In this document: one piece after another, positions 20,585 through 32,043 of the stretch
Numbering within the stretch: position 1 is the first letter of the stretch
Layout: every line of letters begins with the position of its first letter
Origin: Jeotgalibaca sp. MA1X17-3
Lineage (GTDB): Bacteria > Bacillota > Bacilli > Lactobacillales > Aerococcaceae
Direction: 5' to 3'
Length of the DNA stretch: 64,000 nt
NCBI RefSeq assembly: GCF_021513155.1
Contig: NZ_CP090983.1
Location: 137,501-201,500, forward strand
Notes under the pieces: generated by a model
What the model was told of the DNA's origin: nothing
The model's input: the letters and a program-made list of their open reading frames with translations, nothing else
The model's database searches: none
Translations under genes and position numbers: made by a program

Positions 20585-21430
20585 TTAAACTCTTCTTTTT
20601 CGCAAAACTTCGTACATCATCAAACCAGCAGCTACACCAGCATTTAAACTTTGGACCGTTCCAACCATCGGAATGGTTAACAGGCCATCTGCTGATTCTT
20701 TTAATAATCGGGAAATCCCTTTTCCTTCATTACCAATAATCAACGCCAACGGTAAGGTTGCATCCCATTCAGCATAATCTTGCCCCTTCATATCCGTTGC
20801 ATAAATCCAAACGCCTTTTTCTTTCAGATCTGTGATTGTTTGACTCAAGTTTGTAACGCGTACTACTGGAACGTGTTCAATGGCACCGGTAGAAGCTTTC
20901 GCTACTGTTCCAGTTAAGCCAACTGCGCGACGTTTGGGAATGATGATCCCATGACAGCCACTTGCATCTGCAGTTCGTAAAATAGATCCAAGATTATGTG
21001 GATCTTCTATTCCATCTAAAATTAAGAAAAAAGGATCTTCTCCTTTTTCTTTTGCAACTTCAAATAAGTCATTCAAAGTAGCATATTGATAGGCAGCCGT
21101 CGCCACCATGACTCCTTGGTGAACTCCATTATCTGATAATAAATCTAATTTTGCTTTCGGTACATTTTGAATCTGAATCCGACGTTCTTTTGCAGCCTCA
21201 AGAATTTCACCAATTTTACCGCCGCCGATTCCTTCTTGAAGAAATAGCTTATTGATATCTCGATCTGACTTCAAAGTTTCTAAAACCGCATGCTTTCCAA
21301 TTACAAAGTCATCTTTTTGTTCTGGTCTATCGATTTCTTCTCTTTGTTTAGGTTTTCGTTGCTCAGATTCTCTTGGTTTGTAGTCTCGTTTTGATTCATT
21401 TTTTCTTGGTTTGTTCTTATTATTTTTCAT
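20585..21430 (-). CDS. rlmB: 23S rRNA 2'-O-methyltransferase RlmB (TrmH family)
   Basis: SpoU/TrmH methyltransferase of 281 residues with a long, very basic N-terminal tail (about residues 1-45, Lys/Arg/Glu-rich). Knot motifs: [24 protein letters not shown] and [13 protein letters not shown]. The start at 21430 has GGAGGAAGG and overlaps the mrnC stop as ATGA; a longer reading to 21460 has no support. Acts on G2251-type sites in 23S rRNA; the family includes tRNA enzymes too. Confidence 0.92.
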   Translation of the reverse strand: MKNNKNKPRKNESKRDYKPRESEQRKPKQREEIDRPEQKDDFVIGKHAVLETLKSDRDINKLFLQEGIGGGKIGEILEAAKERRIQIQNVPKAKLDLLSDNGVHQGVMVATAAYQYATLNDLFEVAKEKGEDPFFLILDGIEDPHNLGSILRTADASGCHGIIIPKRRAVGLTGTVAKASTGAIEHVPVVRVTNLSQTITDLKEKGVWIYATDMKGQDYAEWDATLPLALIIGNEGKGISRLLKESADGLLTIPMVGTVQSLNAGVAAGLMMYEVLRKRRV

Positions 21431-21834
21431 AATCCTTCTTCCTCCACTGTAGCCATACACCAGTGAACTATTTCTTCCAGGCGTTCTCGTTGTTTGGATA
21501 GATGTAGATATCCCATCATCGCTTCAAAGCCAGTTGATATACGGTATGTAGTCACATCTGCGTTTTTTGCAGTTGTGTGACTTTTTGCATTTCTTCCTCT
21601 TTTATAGATTAACAACTCTTCTTCAGTTAGAAATTCTTCTTTTCTCAACATCTTTTGCATCAATACCGCTTGAGCTTTAGCTGAAACGTAGTAGGTTGCT
21701 TTGCGATGGAGGTCATTGGGCTTCGTAAACCCTTTTTTTAAAAGATGTTCCCGAATAAATACTTCATAGGCTGCATCCCCAATATAAGCAAGGGCTAACC
21801 CGTTTAATAGTGACCAATTTTTGTCATCTGTCAT
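21427..21834 (-). CDS. mrnC: mini-ribonuclease III
   Basis: MrnC, 135 residues, an RNase III catalytic domain without the double-stranded RNA-binding domain, which matures 23S rRNA. The catalytic signature is [17 protein letters not shown] (D in GDA) and the second acidic site lies in [13 protein letters not shown]. The start at 21834 overlaps the cysS stop as ATGA and has AGGTGGAG in front; the alternative ATG at 21846 lies inside cysS. Confidence 0.94.
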   Translation of the reverse strand: MTDDKNWSLLNGLALAYIGDAAYEVFIREHLLKKGFTKPNDLHRKATYYVSAKAQAVLMQKMLRKEEFLTEEELLIYKRGRNAKSHTTAKNADVTTYRISTGFEAMMGYLHLSKQRERLEEIVHWCMATVEEEGL

Positions 21835-23246
21835 ACTTTTCTCCACCTAGTTCCTTGCGGCGTGTCATCCAAAATAATACCTTGTTCTTTTAAGAAATCA
21901 CGGATCTCATCACTTCGCATAAAGTTTTTATCTTTACGTGCTTGATTGCGTTCATCAATCAAAGCTTGGATGTCACTCTCCAGAATATCTTCCGTCTCCA
22001 TTAAGGTAATTCCAAAAACACCCATAAGATTTTCCAAAATTCCCATTGCTTCTTCCAGAACAGTCCGAGAAACGGTTTCTCTTTCGGTATATAAATTGAG
22101 TTCTTTGATAAATTGATAGATGACACTCATGGCATTATCTGCTTGAAAATCATCATCCATTTCTTTTCGAAACTGGATTTCTAGTTCTTCAAAAACCTGT
22201 AAGTCTCTTCCATCTATCTCTAAGGAAGAATCTGCATCCGTTTGACGGTATTCAGCATTTTGAAAGGCCGTCTTGATTCGATCTAAATTAATACTTGCTT
22301 CATCGACTGCTTGTTTACTAAATTTGATTGGGCGACGATAATGAGCTGTAGCTAAGAAGAAACGAAGGACTTGCGGATCAACTTGTTTCAAAATATCATG
22401 AACGAGTACAAAATTCCCTAATGATTTACTCATTTTTTCACTGGACTCACCCATCGTTACGAATCCATTATGCATCCAGTAATGTGCAAATGGCTCTCCT
22501 GTCTTAGCCTCACTTTGAGCAATCTCATTTTCATGGTGTGGGAAAGTCAAATCATGACCCCCTCCATGAATATCAATTGTATCTCCCAAATATTTTGTAG
22601 CCATCACAGAACATTCAATATGCCAACCGGGACGACCATTGCCCCACGGTGATTCCCAAGAAATCTCTTCTTCTTTAGCTTCTTTCCAAAGAGCAAAGTC
22701 CAAAGGGTTTTCCTTTTTGACATTTTCAGATTCTTCTAGCCGTTCACTAGCACCTACCCATAAGTCTTTGATGGACTGATCGCTCAGTTTTCCATAATTT
22801 TCGAATTTTTCTGTGCGGTAATAAACATCTCCATCTGACGCATACGCATATCCTTTATGAATCAAAACCTCAATAAAAGAAATGATATCGGGAATGTTTT
22901 CCATTACACGCGGATGCAAGGTAGCCTTCTTTACTCCTAATGCATCTGTATCTTCATGGAATGCCTCGATAAATTTATCTGCAACTTCTTGAGGAGAAAG
23001 CTTCATTTCTTTAGCTGTCCGGATAATCTTATCATCCACATCCGTAAAGTTAGAAACATAGTTCACTTCATATCTACGGTATTCAAAATACCGTCTAACC
23101 GTATCGAAAGCAACGGTACTTCTAGAATTTCCGATGTGAATATAGTTGTATACGGTTGGTCCGCAAACGTACATCTTCACCTTACCTTCTTCAATTGGCT
23201 TAAAGACTTCTTTTTCACGAGTTAGAGTGTTATAAATCCGAATCAT
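21831..23246 (-). CDS. cysS: cysteinyl-tRNA synthetase
   Basis: Class I synthetase of 471 residues. Zinc site [13 protein letters not shown] (about residues 28-40, HIGN variant of HIGH) and [21 protein letters not shown] loop [10 protein letters not shown] near residue 272. Starts MIRIYNTL with AAAGGAG in front. Preceded by a 130-base gap after gltX containing a long inverted repeat; no cysE lies between them, unlike Bacillus. Confidence 0.98.
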   Translation of the reverse strand: MIRIYNTLTREKEVFKPIEEGKVKMYVCGPTVYNYIHIGNSRSTVAFDTVRRYFEYRRYEVNYVSNFTDVDDKIIRTAKEMKLSPQEVADKFIEAFHEDTDALGVKKATLHPRVMENIPDIISFIEVLIHKGYAYASDGDVYYRTEKFENYGKLSDQSIKDLWVGASERLEESENVKKENPLDFALWKEAKEEEISWESPWGNGRPGWHIECSVMATKYLGDTIDIHGGGHDLTFPHHENEIAQSEAKTGEPFAHYWMHNGFVTMGESSEKMSKSLGNFVLVHDILKQVDPQVLRFFLATAHYRRPIKFSKQAVDEASINLDRIKTAFQNAEYRQTDADSSLEIDGRDLQVFEELEIQFRKEMDDDFQADNAMSVIYQFIKELNLYTERETVSRTVLEEAMGILENLMGVFGITLMETEDILESDIQALIDERNQARKDKNFMRSDEIRDFLKEQGIILDDTPQGTRWRKV

Positions 23247-23274
23247 CCTTCGCTCCTTTCTGCTTCTTAAACAG

Positions 23275-23358
23275 TTGCGGACTCATTCCTGAGTGAAGAA
23301 GACCTCCTTTCACAAATTTTGTAAAAGAAACCTACCTCCACATAGAAAGAGTCCGCAA
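23275..23358 (-). promoter_or_regulatory. leader inverted repeat between gltX and cysS
   Basis: On the message strand TTGCGGACTC pairs with GAGTCCGCAA 64 bases later. The right arm can instead form a small local hairpin ACTC-AGGAAT-GAGT. Between the arms lies a second short hairpin (CTTTTACAAAATTTGTGAAAG in outline). No T-box antiterminator sequence and no T tail, so the role is open: RNA processing, translation control or protection of the cysS message. Confidence 0.45.
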
Positions 23359-23376
23359 TCCATTTCAAAAGCGTTT

Positions 23377-24854
23377 TTATTTTTTAATATTTTTTAAAAC
23401 ATTTTGTAAGTGGTTCAAACTTTTTTCTTTTCCAAGTAATTCGATGGTTTTTCCAATCTCTGGACCATGCATTTCACCACTAATGGCAATGCGGATTGGC
23501 ATAAACAAGTTTTTCCCTTTTATTTTTGTTTCTTTTTGAACTTCTTTAATAGCAGCCATGATAGTAGCTGATTCAAATGGCTCAATAGTAGGGATTTTCT
23601 CTTGGAAAGCTTCTAAGACAACCGGTACGGTTTCACCAGAAAGAATCTCTTTTTCTGTTTCATCCAAATCTAATTCTTTGTCTATGAAAAACATTTCTGA
23701 AAGTTCAACAATTTCAGCAGCATAGCTCATTTGTTCTTGGTAAAGAGAAACCAGCTTTTCAACCCATTGTTTGGTTTCTTCAGATGGGTCAGCAGAAATT
23801 CTACCCGCCTCTACTAGATGATGAGTAGCCATTGGAACAATTTCTTCTAATGATTTTTCTTTCATGTAGTGGTTATTTAACCATTCTAGTTTTTTCTCAT
23901 CAAAAGCGGCTGGTGATTTACTTAGTCGCTCTGGATCAAACATTTTTATTAGGTCTTCTTTATTGAAAATTTCTTCTTCTCCAACTGGTGACCAACCTAG
24001 TAAAGTAATGAAGTTGAACATTGCTTCCGGTAAGTACCCTAAATCTCTATATTGACCGATGAATTGCAAAATACTTTCATCACGTTTGCTTAATTTTTTA
24101 CCTGTTTCACTGTTAATAATCAACGTCATGTGACCAAACTCAGGTGTCTTCCATTCTAATGCTTCATAAATCATCATCTGTTTTGGAGTATTTGCAATGT
24201 GGTCATCTCCACGAAGAACATGAGTAATCTTCATCAAGTGATCATCCACTACTACTGCAAAGTTGTAAGTCGGGTATCCATCACGCTTTTTAATGATAAA
24301 GTCTCCCCCTACACTACTTGCTTCAAAAGTAATCGGGCCTTTCACAATATCATTAAAAGAATAGGTACTATCTTTATTAACACGGAAACGAATAGCAGCT
24401 TCTCTTCCTTCTGCTTCCATTTCTGATTGTTGAGATGGTGTCAAATGTGCACAACGTCCACCGTAATGAGGCATCTCTCCACGAGAACGCTGTTGTTCTC
24501 GTTCTGTTTCTAACTCTTCTTGCGTGCAGTAGCATTTATATGCACGATTGGAAAGAATCAATTGGTCCACCATCGAATTATAAATGTCATTTCGTTCTGA
24601 TTGACGGTACGGACCATATTCGCCTTCCTTATCAGGACCTTCATCCCAGTCAATTCCAAGCCATTTTAGATTTTCTAATTGACTTTCTTCTCCGTGTTCT
24701 AGATTCCGTTTTTGGTCGGTATCTTCGATGCGAATAATAAAATCTCCATCATTGTGACGAGCGAATAGGTAGTTGAAAAGCGCTGTACGTGCGTTCCCTA
24801 TATGAAGATGTCCCGTTGGACTTGGTGCGTAACGTACTCTAATTTTTTTGCCAT
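23377..24854 (-). CDS. gltX: glutamyl-tRNA synthetase, start codon separated by a missing base
   Basis: Class I GluRS, about 492 residues, with [21 protein letters not shown] at the N-terminus and the KMSKS-type loop KLSKRDES near 255. The long frame begins at 24885 ([14 protein letters not shown]...), but this contains a perfect AAGGAG followed nine bases later by ATG GCA. That ATG (24854) is one base out of frame: if the run of seven A at 24843-24849 had eight, it would read [15 protein letters not shown], the family N-terminus. The extension is therefore an artefact of a missing A. The rest of the gene is intact. Charges tRNA-Glu and, in most Lactobacillales, also tRNA-Gln for later amidation. 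Confidence 0.96.
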
Positions 24855-24890
24855 TATAAATTACTCCTTTTTGGTTGTGTGTCATGATTT

Positions 24891-26005
24891 TTATTTTTCT
24901 CTATCTTTAATTCCTTTTTGTGAGTGAACAGGTTTTGCAAAAATCATTCGACCTGCTGCAGTCTGTAAAGCACTTGTAACGACTACATCTAGCGTTTTAT
25001 TCATATAATGTTGTCCGTCTTCTACTACAATCATAGTCCCATCATCCAGATAAGCAACTCCCTGATTGCGTTCTGTACCAACTTTTACTACCGTAACGGT
25101 CATATTTTCGCCTGGAATAACAACCGGTTTAACTGCATTAGCTAATTCATTAATGTTCAAAACAGGTACATTCTGAAATTCACTAACCTTATTTAAATTA
25201 TAATCATTCGTAATGATGACTCCATCAATTAACTTCGCTAGGCGAATCAGTTTACTATCTACTTCCGGAATTTCTTCAAACTCTCCTTCATAGCTTTCAA
25301 CGGGAATCATTTCTTCTTTTTGAAGACTATTTAAAATATCTAACCCTCTTCTTCCACGAACTCGTTTTAAACTGTCGGAAGAGTCTGCAATATATTGTAA
25401 TTCTCTCAAAACAAAATTAGGAATGACAATAACACCTTCTAAAAATCCAGTCTTCGCAATATCATAAATTCGGCCATCAATAATTACGCTCGTATCTAAA
25501 ATTTTATATTTTCGGAAAAAAGTATCTGCTTTTCGATCTAGCAATTGAGCTTCTTCCTGTTTGCGGCTTCTCCCTGAAAAAAGTTTTTTAAATTCTTCTG
25601 TACGAGAGGTTCCAATATAAAACCCTAAATAGGCTAATAGTAAAGATAAAATAGCTGGAACTACATTACTAATAATTAAAATATTCATTGCTGCTAACGG
25701 AATTCAACCAACCAAGCTAAAACTAAGCCGATGATAATTCCAACAGACCCAAATAGTAAAAATGTTGCAGATTGTTTATTAAAATACATTTCAATCTTTT
25801 GCATAAGCTCTAGTATGAAGTTGGTTGTAAGTAAGGAAAGTAAAAAGAAAATAAGTGCACCAATACCAAAATTAACAAATACATTATCAAAAGCAGAGTT
25901 ATTAAGTTCCACCATCTGCCACAAATAAGGCATGAGATTAATCCCAACACTTCCTCCAACAATCAAAAAAATAGCTAAAATTATTTTTTTCTTCAAAGTT
26001 TTCAC
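24891..26005 (-). pseudogene. yacL: YacL-type PIN-TRAM membrane protein, frameshifted
   Basis: Two adjacent frames together make one YacL protein. The first (26005-25694, 103 residues) has three membrane helices; the second (25688-24891, 265 residues) starts within the fourth helix and continues into a PIN nuclease domain ([29 protein letters not shown]) and a C-terminal TRAM domain ([24 protein letters not shown]). Reading through GAATTCC at about 25701-25705 with one extra base gives [13 protein letters not shown] and restores the family sequence. Role: probable membrane-bound RNA-processing protein, next to radA and gltX as in Bacillus. Either a base-call error or a real split. Confidence 0.88.
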
Positions 26006-26022
26006 TCCTTTCTACTTGTTTT

Positions 26023-27405
26023 TTACGCTTTCTTTGGAAAAACTTTACGGAGTGTCTCTGAAACAGTAGAAACTCCAATTAACTCAATTCCTTCTGGATG
26101 TTTCCAACCTGTTAAGTTATTTTTAGGTACATAGATTTTTTTAAATCCTAATTTTTCAGCTTCATTTACGCGTTGTTCTATTCGATTTACACGACGAATC
26201 TCACCCGTTAAGCCAATTTCACCAATAAAGCATTCTCTTGGCGACGTTTCAGTATCCCAATAACTGGAAGCAATACTCGTTGCAATCGCTAAGTCAATAG
26301 CAGGCTCGTCTAATTTTACTCCACCAGTTGACTTAAAGTATGCATCTTGATTCTGCAATAACAATCCTGCCCGTTTTTCTAAGACGGCCATAATTAATGA
26401 CACACGATTATAATCTAATCCACTTGCTGTTCTTCGTGCCGTTCCAAAGACGGTTGGAGTAATTAAACATTGGATTTCAGCCAATATGGGCCTTGTCCCC
26501 TCCATGGAAGCTACTACAGCCGAACCAGATGCACCGGCCAATCGCTCTTCTAGAAACATTTCAGATGGATTCGTTACTTCTTTCAATCCGCCTTCTACCA
26601 TATCAAAGACGCCGATCTCATTTGTAGACCCAAACCGATTTTTTACAGCTCTTAAAATTCGAAAAGAGTGATGACGATCTCCTTCAAAGTAAAGGACCGT
26701 ATCCACCATATGCTCTAACATACGTGGTCCTGCGATAGCCCCTTCTTTTGTCACATGTCCTACTAAAAAAATAGCGATATTATTAGATTTTGCGATTCGC
26801 ATAAATTCCTGTGTGGTTTCTCTTACTTGAGAAACACTTCCTGCAGCACTATCATTATCTGCTTTTAGCATCGTTTGAATAGAGTCAATCACAACCAGTT
26901 CCGGCTTTAATTTCTGGATCGTTTGTGAGATGGAATCTATATCTGTCTCTGGATAAATATAAAAATCATTTCCTTTAACACCCAAACGTTCTGCACGTAA
27001 CTTAATTTGATTGGAACTTTCTTCACCTGTAACATAGAGGACTAGTAAACCTTTATTATTAATTTGTGCAGATACTTGTAAGAGCAAAGTTGATTTCCCA
27101 ATTCCAGGATCACCACCAATTAAAATCAAAGATCCTGGTACAATTCCTCCACCTAAAACGTGATTAACCTCTCCCATATCTGTTTCAATTCGAGGAATAT
27201 TTTCAATATGAATATCTTGAATGGGTACCGCTTCAGCAGTTTGACCCGTGAAATTTGCACGTGGCTGATGCTTTAACGCCAGAGAGGCCTCTTTTTCTTC
27301 TTCCATTTGATTCCAACCACCACAGTTGGGACACTTCCCCAACCACTTCGGAGATTCGTATCCACAGGCTTGGCAGACATATTTTACCGTCTTCTTTTTT
27401 GCCAT
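26023..27405 (-). CDS. radA: DNA repair protein RadA
   Basis: RadA/Sms branch-migration helicase, 460 residues. N-terminal zinc finger [18 protein letters not shown], RecA-like ATPase with Walker [10 protein letters not shown] (about 98), the RadA signature KNRFGS (about 256), and a Lon-protease-like C-terminal domain. It sits between dut and yacL in the usual Firmicutes order. Confidence 0.97.
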   Translation of the reverse strand: MAKKKTVKYVCQACGYESPKWLGKCPNCGGWNQMEEEKEASLALKHQPRANFTGQTAEAVPIQDIHIENIPRIETDMGEVNHVLGGGIVPGSLILIGGDPGIGKSTLLLQVSAQINNKGLLVLYVTGEESSNQIKLRAERLGVKGNDFYIYPETDIDSISQTIQKLKPELVVIDSIQTMLKADNDSAAGSVSQVRETTQEFMRIAKSNNIAIFLVGHVTKEGAIAGPRMLEHMVDTVLYFEGDRHHSFRILRAVKNRFGSTNEIGVFDMVEGGLKEVTNPSEMFLEERLAGASGSAVVASMEGTRPILAEIQCLITPTVFGTARRTASGLDYNRVSLIMAVLEKRAGLLLQNQDAYFKSTGGVKLDEPAIDLAIATSIASSYWDTETSPRECFIGEIGLTGEIRRVNRIEQRVNEAEKLGFKKIYVPKNNLTGWKHPEGIELIGVSTVSETLRKVFPKKA

Positions 27406-27534
27406 TCATTTTTCTCCTTATACATAAACATTTTAAATTTTTTCCTCTTTTAAAAAAAGTAGATGCTTATTGCTATTTTAGCATAAAAACCGCAAACATC
27501 CGTATCATGTCTCTTATTTTTTTAATAAATACAC

Positions 27535-28047
27535 TTAAATATTTTCTTTTTTCTTGTCAGAACTTCCAAAACCTCCCGCTCTGTCTTTTGTTCCTCCGTC
27601 ATCCTCGTCTGCCTTTAAAAATTTCAGAAAAATCCCTTGTCCAATTCGATCTCCTTTTTTGATTGTTTTATCGCGTAGACCGAAATTTAATAATTGAAAA
27701 AAGATTTCTCCTTCATTTGCAGGATTATTATAATAATCAGCATCCACAATCCCTACTCCATTTGGCAAAACTAAAAAGTGTTTCAAAGGATTACTAGAAC
27801 GATTGGTTAGTTGTAAATATTCGTCATCTTTCATATAGGCTTTGATACCGGTAGGTACTAAGATAGGAGTAATCCCTTTGCTAGAACCCTCTCGATCATG
27901 CTTAAATAACGTTTTCCAAATGCTTGGTAATGTCATATCTTGTGCTGCTTCAAAGTCATATCCAGCAGAATGACGTGTTGCTCTTTTCGGTATAGTTATT
28001 TCTTCTTCTTGATAAATACTAATTCTTTCAAATCCTCTTGTCTTCAT
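27535..28047 (-). CDS. dut: dUTP diphosphatase
   Basis: Trimeric-type dUTPase, 170 residues. Motifs in order: HSAGYDFEA (1), NRSSNP (2), GVGIVDADYYNN (3, catalytic Asp), GDRIGQGIF (4) and the glycine-rich RAGGFGSS (5). Longer than the classic 145 residues because of an insertion between motifs 1 and 2, as is common in Lactobacillales. The radA start lies about 130 bases downstream. Confidence 0.94.
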   Translation of the reverse strand: MKTRGFERISIYQEEEITIPKRATRHSAGYDFEAAQDMTLPSIWKTLFKHDREGSSKGITPILVPTGIKAYMKDDEYLQLTNRSSNPLKHFLVLPNGVGIVDADYYNNPANEGEIFFQLLNFGLRDKTIKKGDRIGQGIFLKFLKADEDDGGTKDRAGGFGSSDKKKENI

Positions 28048-28295
28048 ATCGACCTTCCATCCCCTTTTTATTCAATAGATAGCATAATTATATCAGAGAA
28101 TCATTGAAAAAATACGAAGGAACGATGAATCTTTCATTTTAAACGATAATAAATTTCTTTTCTCACCTTTCGGCACTTTGCACAAAAAAGGGCTTTCATT
28201 TTCATTCAGTTTGACATAGCCATATAATCCGCTTTCATTTATCATAGGTGTTGTAAACAAAAACAAATATTCTCCTAAAAGGATGGTAATAAAAA

Positions 28296-29405
28296 ATGGT
28301 AGATATAGAATTAAATAATATTTATAAAATGTATGATAATGCTGATAGCTATTCCGTAACAGATTTTAACTTACACATTAAAGATCGTGAATTCATCGTG
28401 TTTGTTGGACCATCTGGTTGTGGAAAATCCACTACTTTACGAATGATTGCTGGTTTGGAAGATATTTCAGAAGGTGAATTGAAGATCGGCGAAACCGTTA
28501 TGAACGACGTTGCTCCTAAAGACCGCGACATTGCAATGGTTTTCCAGAACTACGCACTTTATCCACATATGACTGTTTTTGATAACATGGCATTTGGTTT
28601 AAAATTACGTAAGTATAAAAAAGAAGAAATCAGAAAACGAGTAGATAATGCCGCTGAGATTCTTGGATTGGTTGAATATTTGGATCGTAAACCAGCTGCA
28701 CTATCTGGTGGACAACGCCAACGTGTCGCTTTAGGTCGTGCGATTGTTCGTGATGCAAAAGTATTCTTAATGGATGAGCCTTTGTCTAACTTGGATGCAA
28801 AATTGCGTGTAGCAATGCGTGCAGAAATTGCTAAACTTCACCGTCGTCTAGAAACTACTACTATTTACGTAACACATGACCAAACAGAAGCAATGACAAT
28901 GGCAGACCGTATTGTTATCTTACGTGATGGCTTTATTCAACAAATTGGTAGTCCAAAAGAAGTATATGATACACCGGTAAACTTATTTGTAGCTGGATTT
29001 ATTGGATCACCTGCAATGAACTTTTTCACAGTAACTCTTCAAGATGGTGTTATCACTGATGAAAAAGGTCTTAAATTAACGATTCCAGAAGGAAAACGTA
29101 AATCTTTAGAAGCAAAAGGATACAACGGCAAAGAACTTGTTTTTGGAATTCGCCCAGAAGACATCCAGAGTGAGCAAGTAGTAATCGATGCAAATCCAAA
29201 TTCAACCGTTTTAGCTGAAGTAGTTGTTTCTGAACTGTTAGGTGCTGAAACAATGCTATATACTAGAACGGGTGACACAGAGTTTATCTCTCGTGTTGAC
29301 TCGCGTGACTACCATAAACCTGGCAGTACAATCGAGTTAGCTTTCAACTTGAATAAATCTCACTACTTCGATATAAAGACAGAAGAAGTCATTACAATTC
29401 CTTAG
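28296..29405 (+). CDS. sugar ABC transporter ATP-binding protein (MsmK/UgpC type)
   Basis: ATPase of CUT1 carbohydrate importers, 369 residues. Walker [10 protein letters not shown] (about 38), signature [16 protein letters not shown] (about 135), Walker [15 protein letters not shown], and a C-terminal OB/TOBE domain (about residues 240-369). No permease or binding protein is nearby, so it is probably the shared ATPase that energises several sugar importers, like MsmK in streptococci; that is inferred. Encoded next to the intracellular amylase, which would act on maltodextrins taken up this way. Confidence 0.9.
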   Translation: MVDIELNNIYKMYDNADSYSVTDFNLHIKDREFIVFVGPSGCGKSTTLRMIAGLEDISEGELKIGETVMNDVAPKDRDIAMVFQNYALYPHMTVFDNMAFGLKLRKYKKEEIRKRVDNAAEILGLVEYLDRKPAALSGGQRQRVALGRAIVRDAKVFLMDEPLSNLDAKLRVAMRAEIAKLHRRLETTTIYVTHDQTEAMTMADRIVILRDGFIQQIGSPKEVYDTPVNLFVAGFIGSPAMNFFTVTLQDGVITDEKGLKLTIPEGKRKSLEAKGYNGKELVFGIRPEDIQSEQVVIDANPNSTVLAEVVVSELLGAETMLYTRTGDTEFISRVDSRDYHKPGSTIELAFNLNKSHYFDIKTEEVITIP

Positions 29406-29448
29406 TCTACTTACCCTATTTTCTTACTATATACAGATCCTCCACCCA

Positions 29449-29480
29449 AAAAAGGCACTCCCAAAATGGAGTGCCTTTTT
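29449..29480. terminator. bidirectional terminator between the ABC ATPase and amylase genes
   Basis: AAAAAGGCACTCC-loop-GGAGTGCCTTTTT, T-tailed on both strands, between two convergent genes. Confidence 0.88.
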
Positions 29481-29482
29481 AT

Positions 29483-30973
29483 TTATTCTTTTTCTTGAAA
29501 GGCTTGCTGTTCGGTAATGTCATCCAGCACCCATACAGAGACTGAACCAGCATTTACATTAAACCATCCGCAGCCATTTTCATCAATTTCTACTTTATTT
29601 TCTCTATTCCCAGTAAAATCAGCAAAGTTTTGGCCAGCATATTGCTCTCCAACATACATTTCCTTAAATCCTTCTTCACCATTGGACATAATTGCAGCCA
29701 ATCCATACGGATGTTCTTCATCTCCCAAACGAGTCCAACCTACACAACTACCATGATCAAAGTAATTTTTTTGTTCTCCATATGCATGGTTCCGTCTTAG
29801 ATAAAGCAAAGGATCAATGATATCTTGCATTCCTTCGATTGGTTTTTCACCAGAAATACCATAATAATCTCCATAAAATAAACAAGGAAACCCTTCTACT
29901 CGAAGAAGTATAAATGCATATGCCAGCGGCTTAAACCATTCATCCACGTATGATTCTAATGCTTGACCTGGTTGAGAATCATGGTTATCTACAAACGTCA
30001 CCGCATGTACAGATTTTTTTGAAATCATAGCATCGTCAAAAAGATTCCTTAAATCATAATCTATTCCTTGTTCCGATGCAAAATAAAAATTAAAGTGAAG
30101 ACCTACATCAAATAAATCAAATGTATAGTCAGTTTGTTCTAAATAATCTTTCAAGGATTGAATATTATTTTTCCAATATTCCCCTACTACAAAGAAATCA
30201 GGATGATTATTCTCTCGTATTTCGTTTACAAGATCTTCCAGAAAGTTTCGATCGATATGTTTAATTGCATCTAGACGAAATCCATCTAGTTTCGCTTCTT
30301 TCACATACCACTGACTCCACTTCTTAATTTCTTCTACTACTTCCGGATTAGCATAATCTACATCTGCATACATTAAGTAATCATAATTTCCAAACTCATC
30401 ATCAACATTTTCGTTGTCACTCCAGCCTTTGTTTAAGCCTTTAATCATAAAAATAGCTTTCTTTTCTGTTTTATTATCAAGGTCCGTTCCCGTAAAATGG
30501 TACCAATGCCACTTAAAATCAGAGTACATATCTTTTCGTCCAGGGAAAGTGAATTTTGTCCATCCCTCTATTTCATAGGATTCCGATATTTTTTCTTGTC
30601 GATTTTCTGGATTGACTTCATAGGCTTCAAAACGTTCTGTTTCATCCGCTCCACCTTTATGATTTAAAACCACATCCGCATACACGTACATCCCCTGTTC
30701 ATGAAGAGCATCAATTGCTGCTAGATATTCCTCTTTTGTACCATACTTGGTGCGGATGGTTCCCTTTTGATCAAACTCTCCTAAGTCATATAAATCATAA
30801 GGTGCATACCCTACATCATCTTGACTCGCTGCCTTATAAGCAGGCGGAAGCCAAACTGCTGATACTCCCATTTCTTTCAGATGGGAAGCATCTTCTTTAA
30901 GTTGATTCCATAATTGTCCATCATTAGGCATATTCCACTCGAAGTATTGCATCATTAATCCATTTTCAGCCAT
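29483..30973 (-). CDS. cytoplasmic alpha-amylase (GH13)
   Basis: 496-residue GH13 enzyme of the AmyS/intracellular alpha-amylase type, with no signal peptide. Catalytic triad in GFRLDAIKH (nucleophile Asp near 234), VGEYW (acid Glu near 262) and FVDNHDSQ (Asp near 329). It starts MAENGLMMQYFEWN with AAAGGAG in front. Likely cleaves maltodextrins or glycogen-like polymers in the cytoplasm. Confidence 0.93.
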   Translation of the reverse strand: MAENGLMMQYFEWNMPNDGQLWNQLKEDASHLKEMGVSAVWLPPAYKAASQDDVGYAPYDLYDLGEFDQKGTIRTKYGTKEEYLAAIDALHEQGMYVYADVVLNHKGGADETERFEAYEVNPENRQEKISESYEIEGWTKFTFPGRKDMYSDFKWHWYHFTGTDLDNKTEKKAIFMIKGLNKGWSDNENVDDEFGNYDYLMYADVDYANPEVVEEIKKWSQWYVKEAKLDGFRLDAIKHIDRNFLEDLVNEIRENNHPDFFVVGEYWKNNIQSLKDYLEQTDYTFDLFDVGLHFNFYFASEQGIDYDLRNLFDDAMISKKSVHAVTFVDNHDSQPGQALESYVDEWFKPLAYAFILLRVEGFPCLFYGDYYGISGEKPIEGMQDIIDPLLYLRRNHAYGEQKNYFDHGSCVGWTRLGDEEHPYGLAAIMSNGEEGFKEMYVGEQYAGQNFADFTGNRENKVEIDENGCGWFNVNAGSVSVWVLDDITEQQAFQEKE

Positions 30974-31174
30974 TAGACTGCACGCTCCTTTGATAAAACC
31001 AAATGTACATACAAATAATCATGAATTACGGGTTCAGATACCTTATTATACCGTATTTTTCTTTTTTAGTATCTTAGGAACCCTTTTGAGCACCTCTATA
31101 TAAGCTTTCTACTAAATTGTGTCAAACTATTTTAAAATAACATCTATTCTTTTATATAAAATTTAGAAAGTCCT

Positions 31175-31202
31175 TTGCAAATGGCTATTTCTTCGGTAGA
31201 AT
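31175..31202 (+). promoter_or_regulatory. promoter for the lipoprotein gene at 31238
   Basis: TTGCAA, 16 bases, TAGAAT, ending 35 bases before the start codon. Confidence 0.5.
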
Positions 31203-31237
31203 GAATATAACGATGTTGCAAAGTGAGGCAAAAACTA

Positions 31238-31975
31238 TTGAAATGTAAACGGCTATTATCCTTTTTATTACCAACTGTTGTTCTTTTATCCGGTTGCCAG
31301 CAAGTTTTGGCAACCAACTACTCTTCAAAAAATACCCTGATGATTTCTCATGATGTGGATAGTTACCACCAAACTGTTACTTTAAAAACTGAAGTTCAAA
31401 CTACAAAAGAAACCGGTATCTCTGAAACCGAAGAGTCCTATTCTATTACCGAAGCTACTCTTTACCCAACTAATTCTATTGCTTATGGTACACATATTAT
31501 TAAAAATAAAGATAGAACACCCGTTATTTTAAACATGTATGCTTCAAAAGAAATTGCTTTCAGTCAAAAAAATAACAAAGAATGGGTTTCTTCTGCAACG
31601 GTAGAGCCCGTCTTTACTTCTATAGAAATATATCCTTATGAGACTTTTATAGAGCTTAGTGAAATATTTGCTGAGAAAGGTACTTGGATTGAGTCTGATA
31701 GCGATTTTTTAATTGATTATTCTGGAGTAGATTCTGAAATCAATCATAGGGTTAGTAGTCTATTGGAGGAGTTTCCTGTATCCCATACATATTATGATGT
31801 TTCTATTACTTTAAATAGAAGTGATCACCGTCTCGTTTCATTTTCTTACAAAACAGAAGTTAAACAAGGTCAGCAAACAACGATACAAGAAATAAATAGT
31901 GTATTTTCCAATTACAACCTAGTTCATAAACAAAATTATCTTAAAAAACTACAAACTTTTATCGAAAGTCATTAA
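31238..31975 (+). CDS. predicted lipoprotein of unknown function
   Basis: 245 residues with a signal peptide and lipobox VVLLSGC (Cys near residue 20). I choose the TTG at 31238, nine bases after AGTGAGG; a GTG at 31223 is inside that ribosome binding site. The mature part is rich in beta-strand-like alternation (SITLNRSDHRLVSFSYKTEV) and Thr/Ser, recalling LolA-like sensor lipoproteins (DUF6612 type), but I cannot confirm a family. Single-gene unit between a promoter and a bidirectional terminator. Confidence 0.75.
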   Translation: MKCKRLLSFLLPTVVLLSGCQQVLATNYSSKNTLMISHDVDSYHQTVTLKTEVQTTKETGISETEESYSITEATLYPTNSIAYGTHIIKNKDRTPVILNMYASKEIAFSQKNNKEWVSSATVEPVFTSIEIYPYETFIELSEIFAEKGTWIESDSDFLIDYSGVDSEINHRVSSLLEEFPVSHTYYDVSITLNRSDHRLVSFSYKTEVKQGQQTTIQEINSVFSNYNLVHKQNYLKKLQTFIESH

Positions 31976-31990
31976 CCATTCATTTTAAAT

Positions 31991-32041
31991 AAAAATAGCA
32001 AGGAAAAGCTGTCTATCCACTCAGCTTTCCTTGCTATTTTT
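31991..32041. terminator. bidirectional terminator
   Basis: AAAAATAGCAAGGAAAGCTG-like arm and CAGCTTTCCTTGCTATTTTT with one bulge, between convergent genes. Confidence 0.88.
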
Positions 32042-32043
32042 AT

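Noticed and set aside
23247..23376. T-box leader before cysS
   Set aside because: No antiterminator consensus (GGGTGGNACCGCG-type) and the gap is too short.
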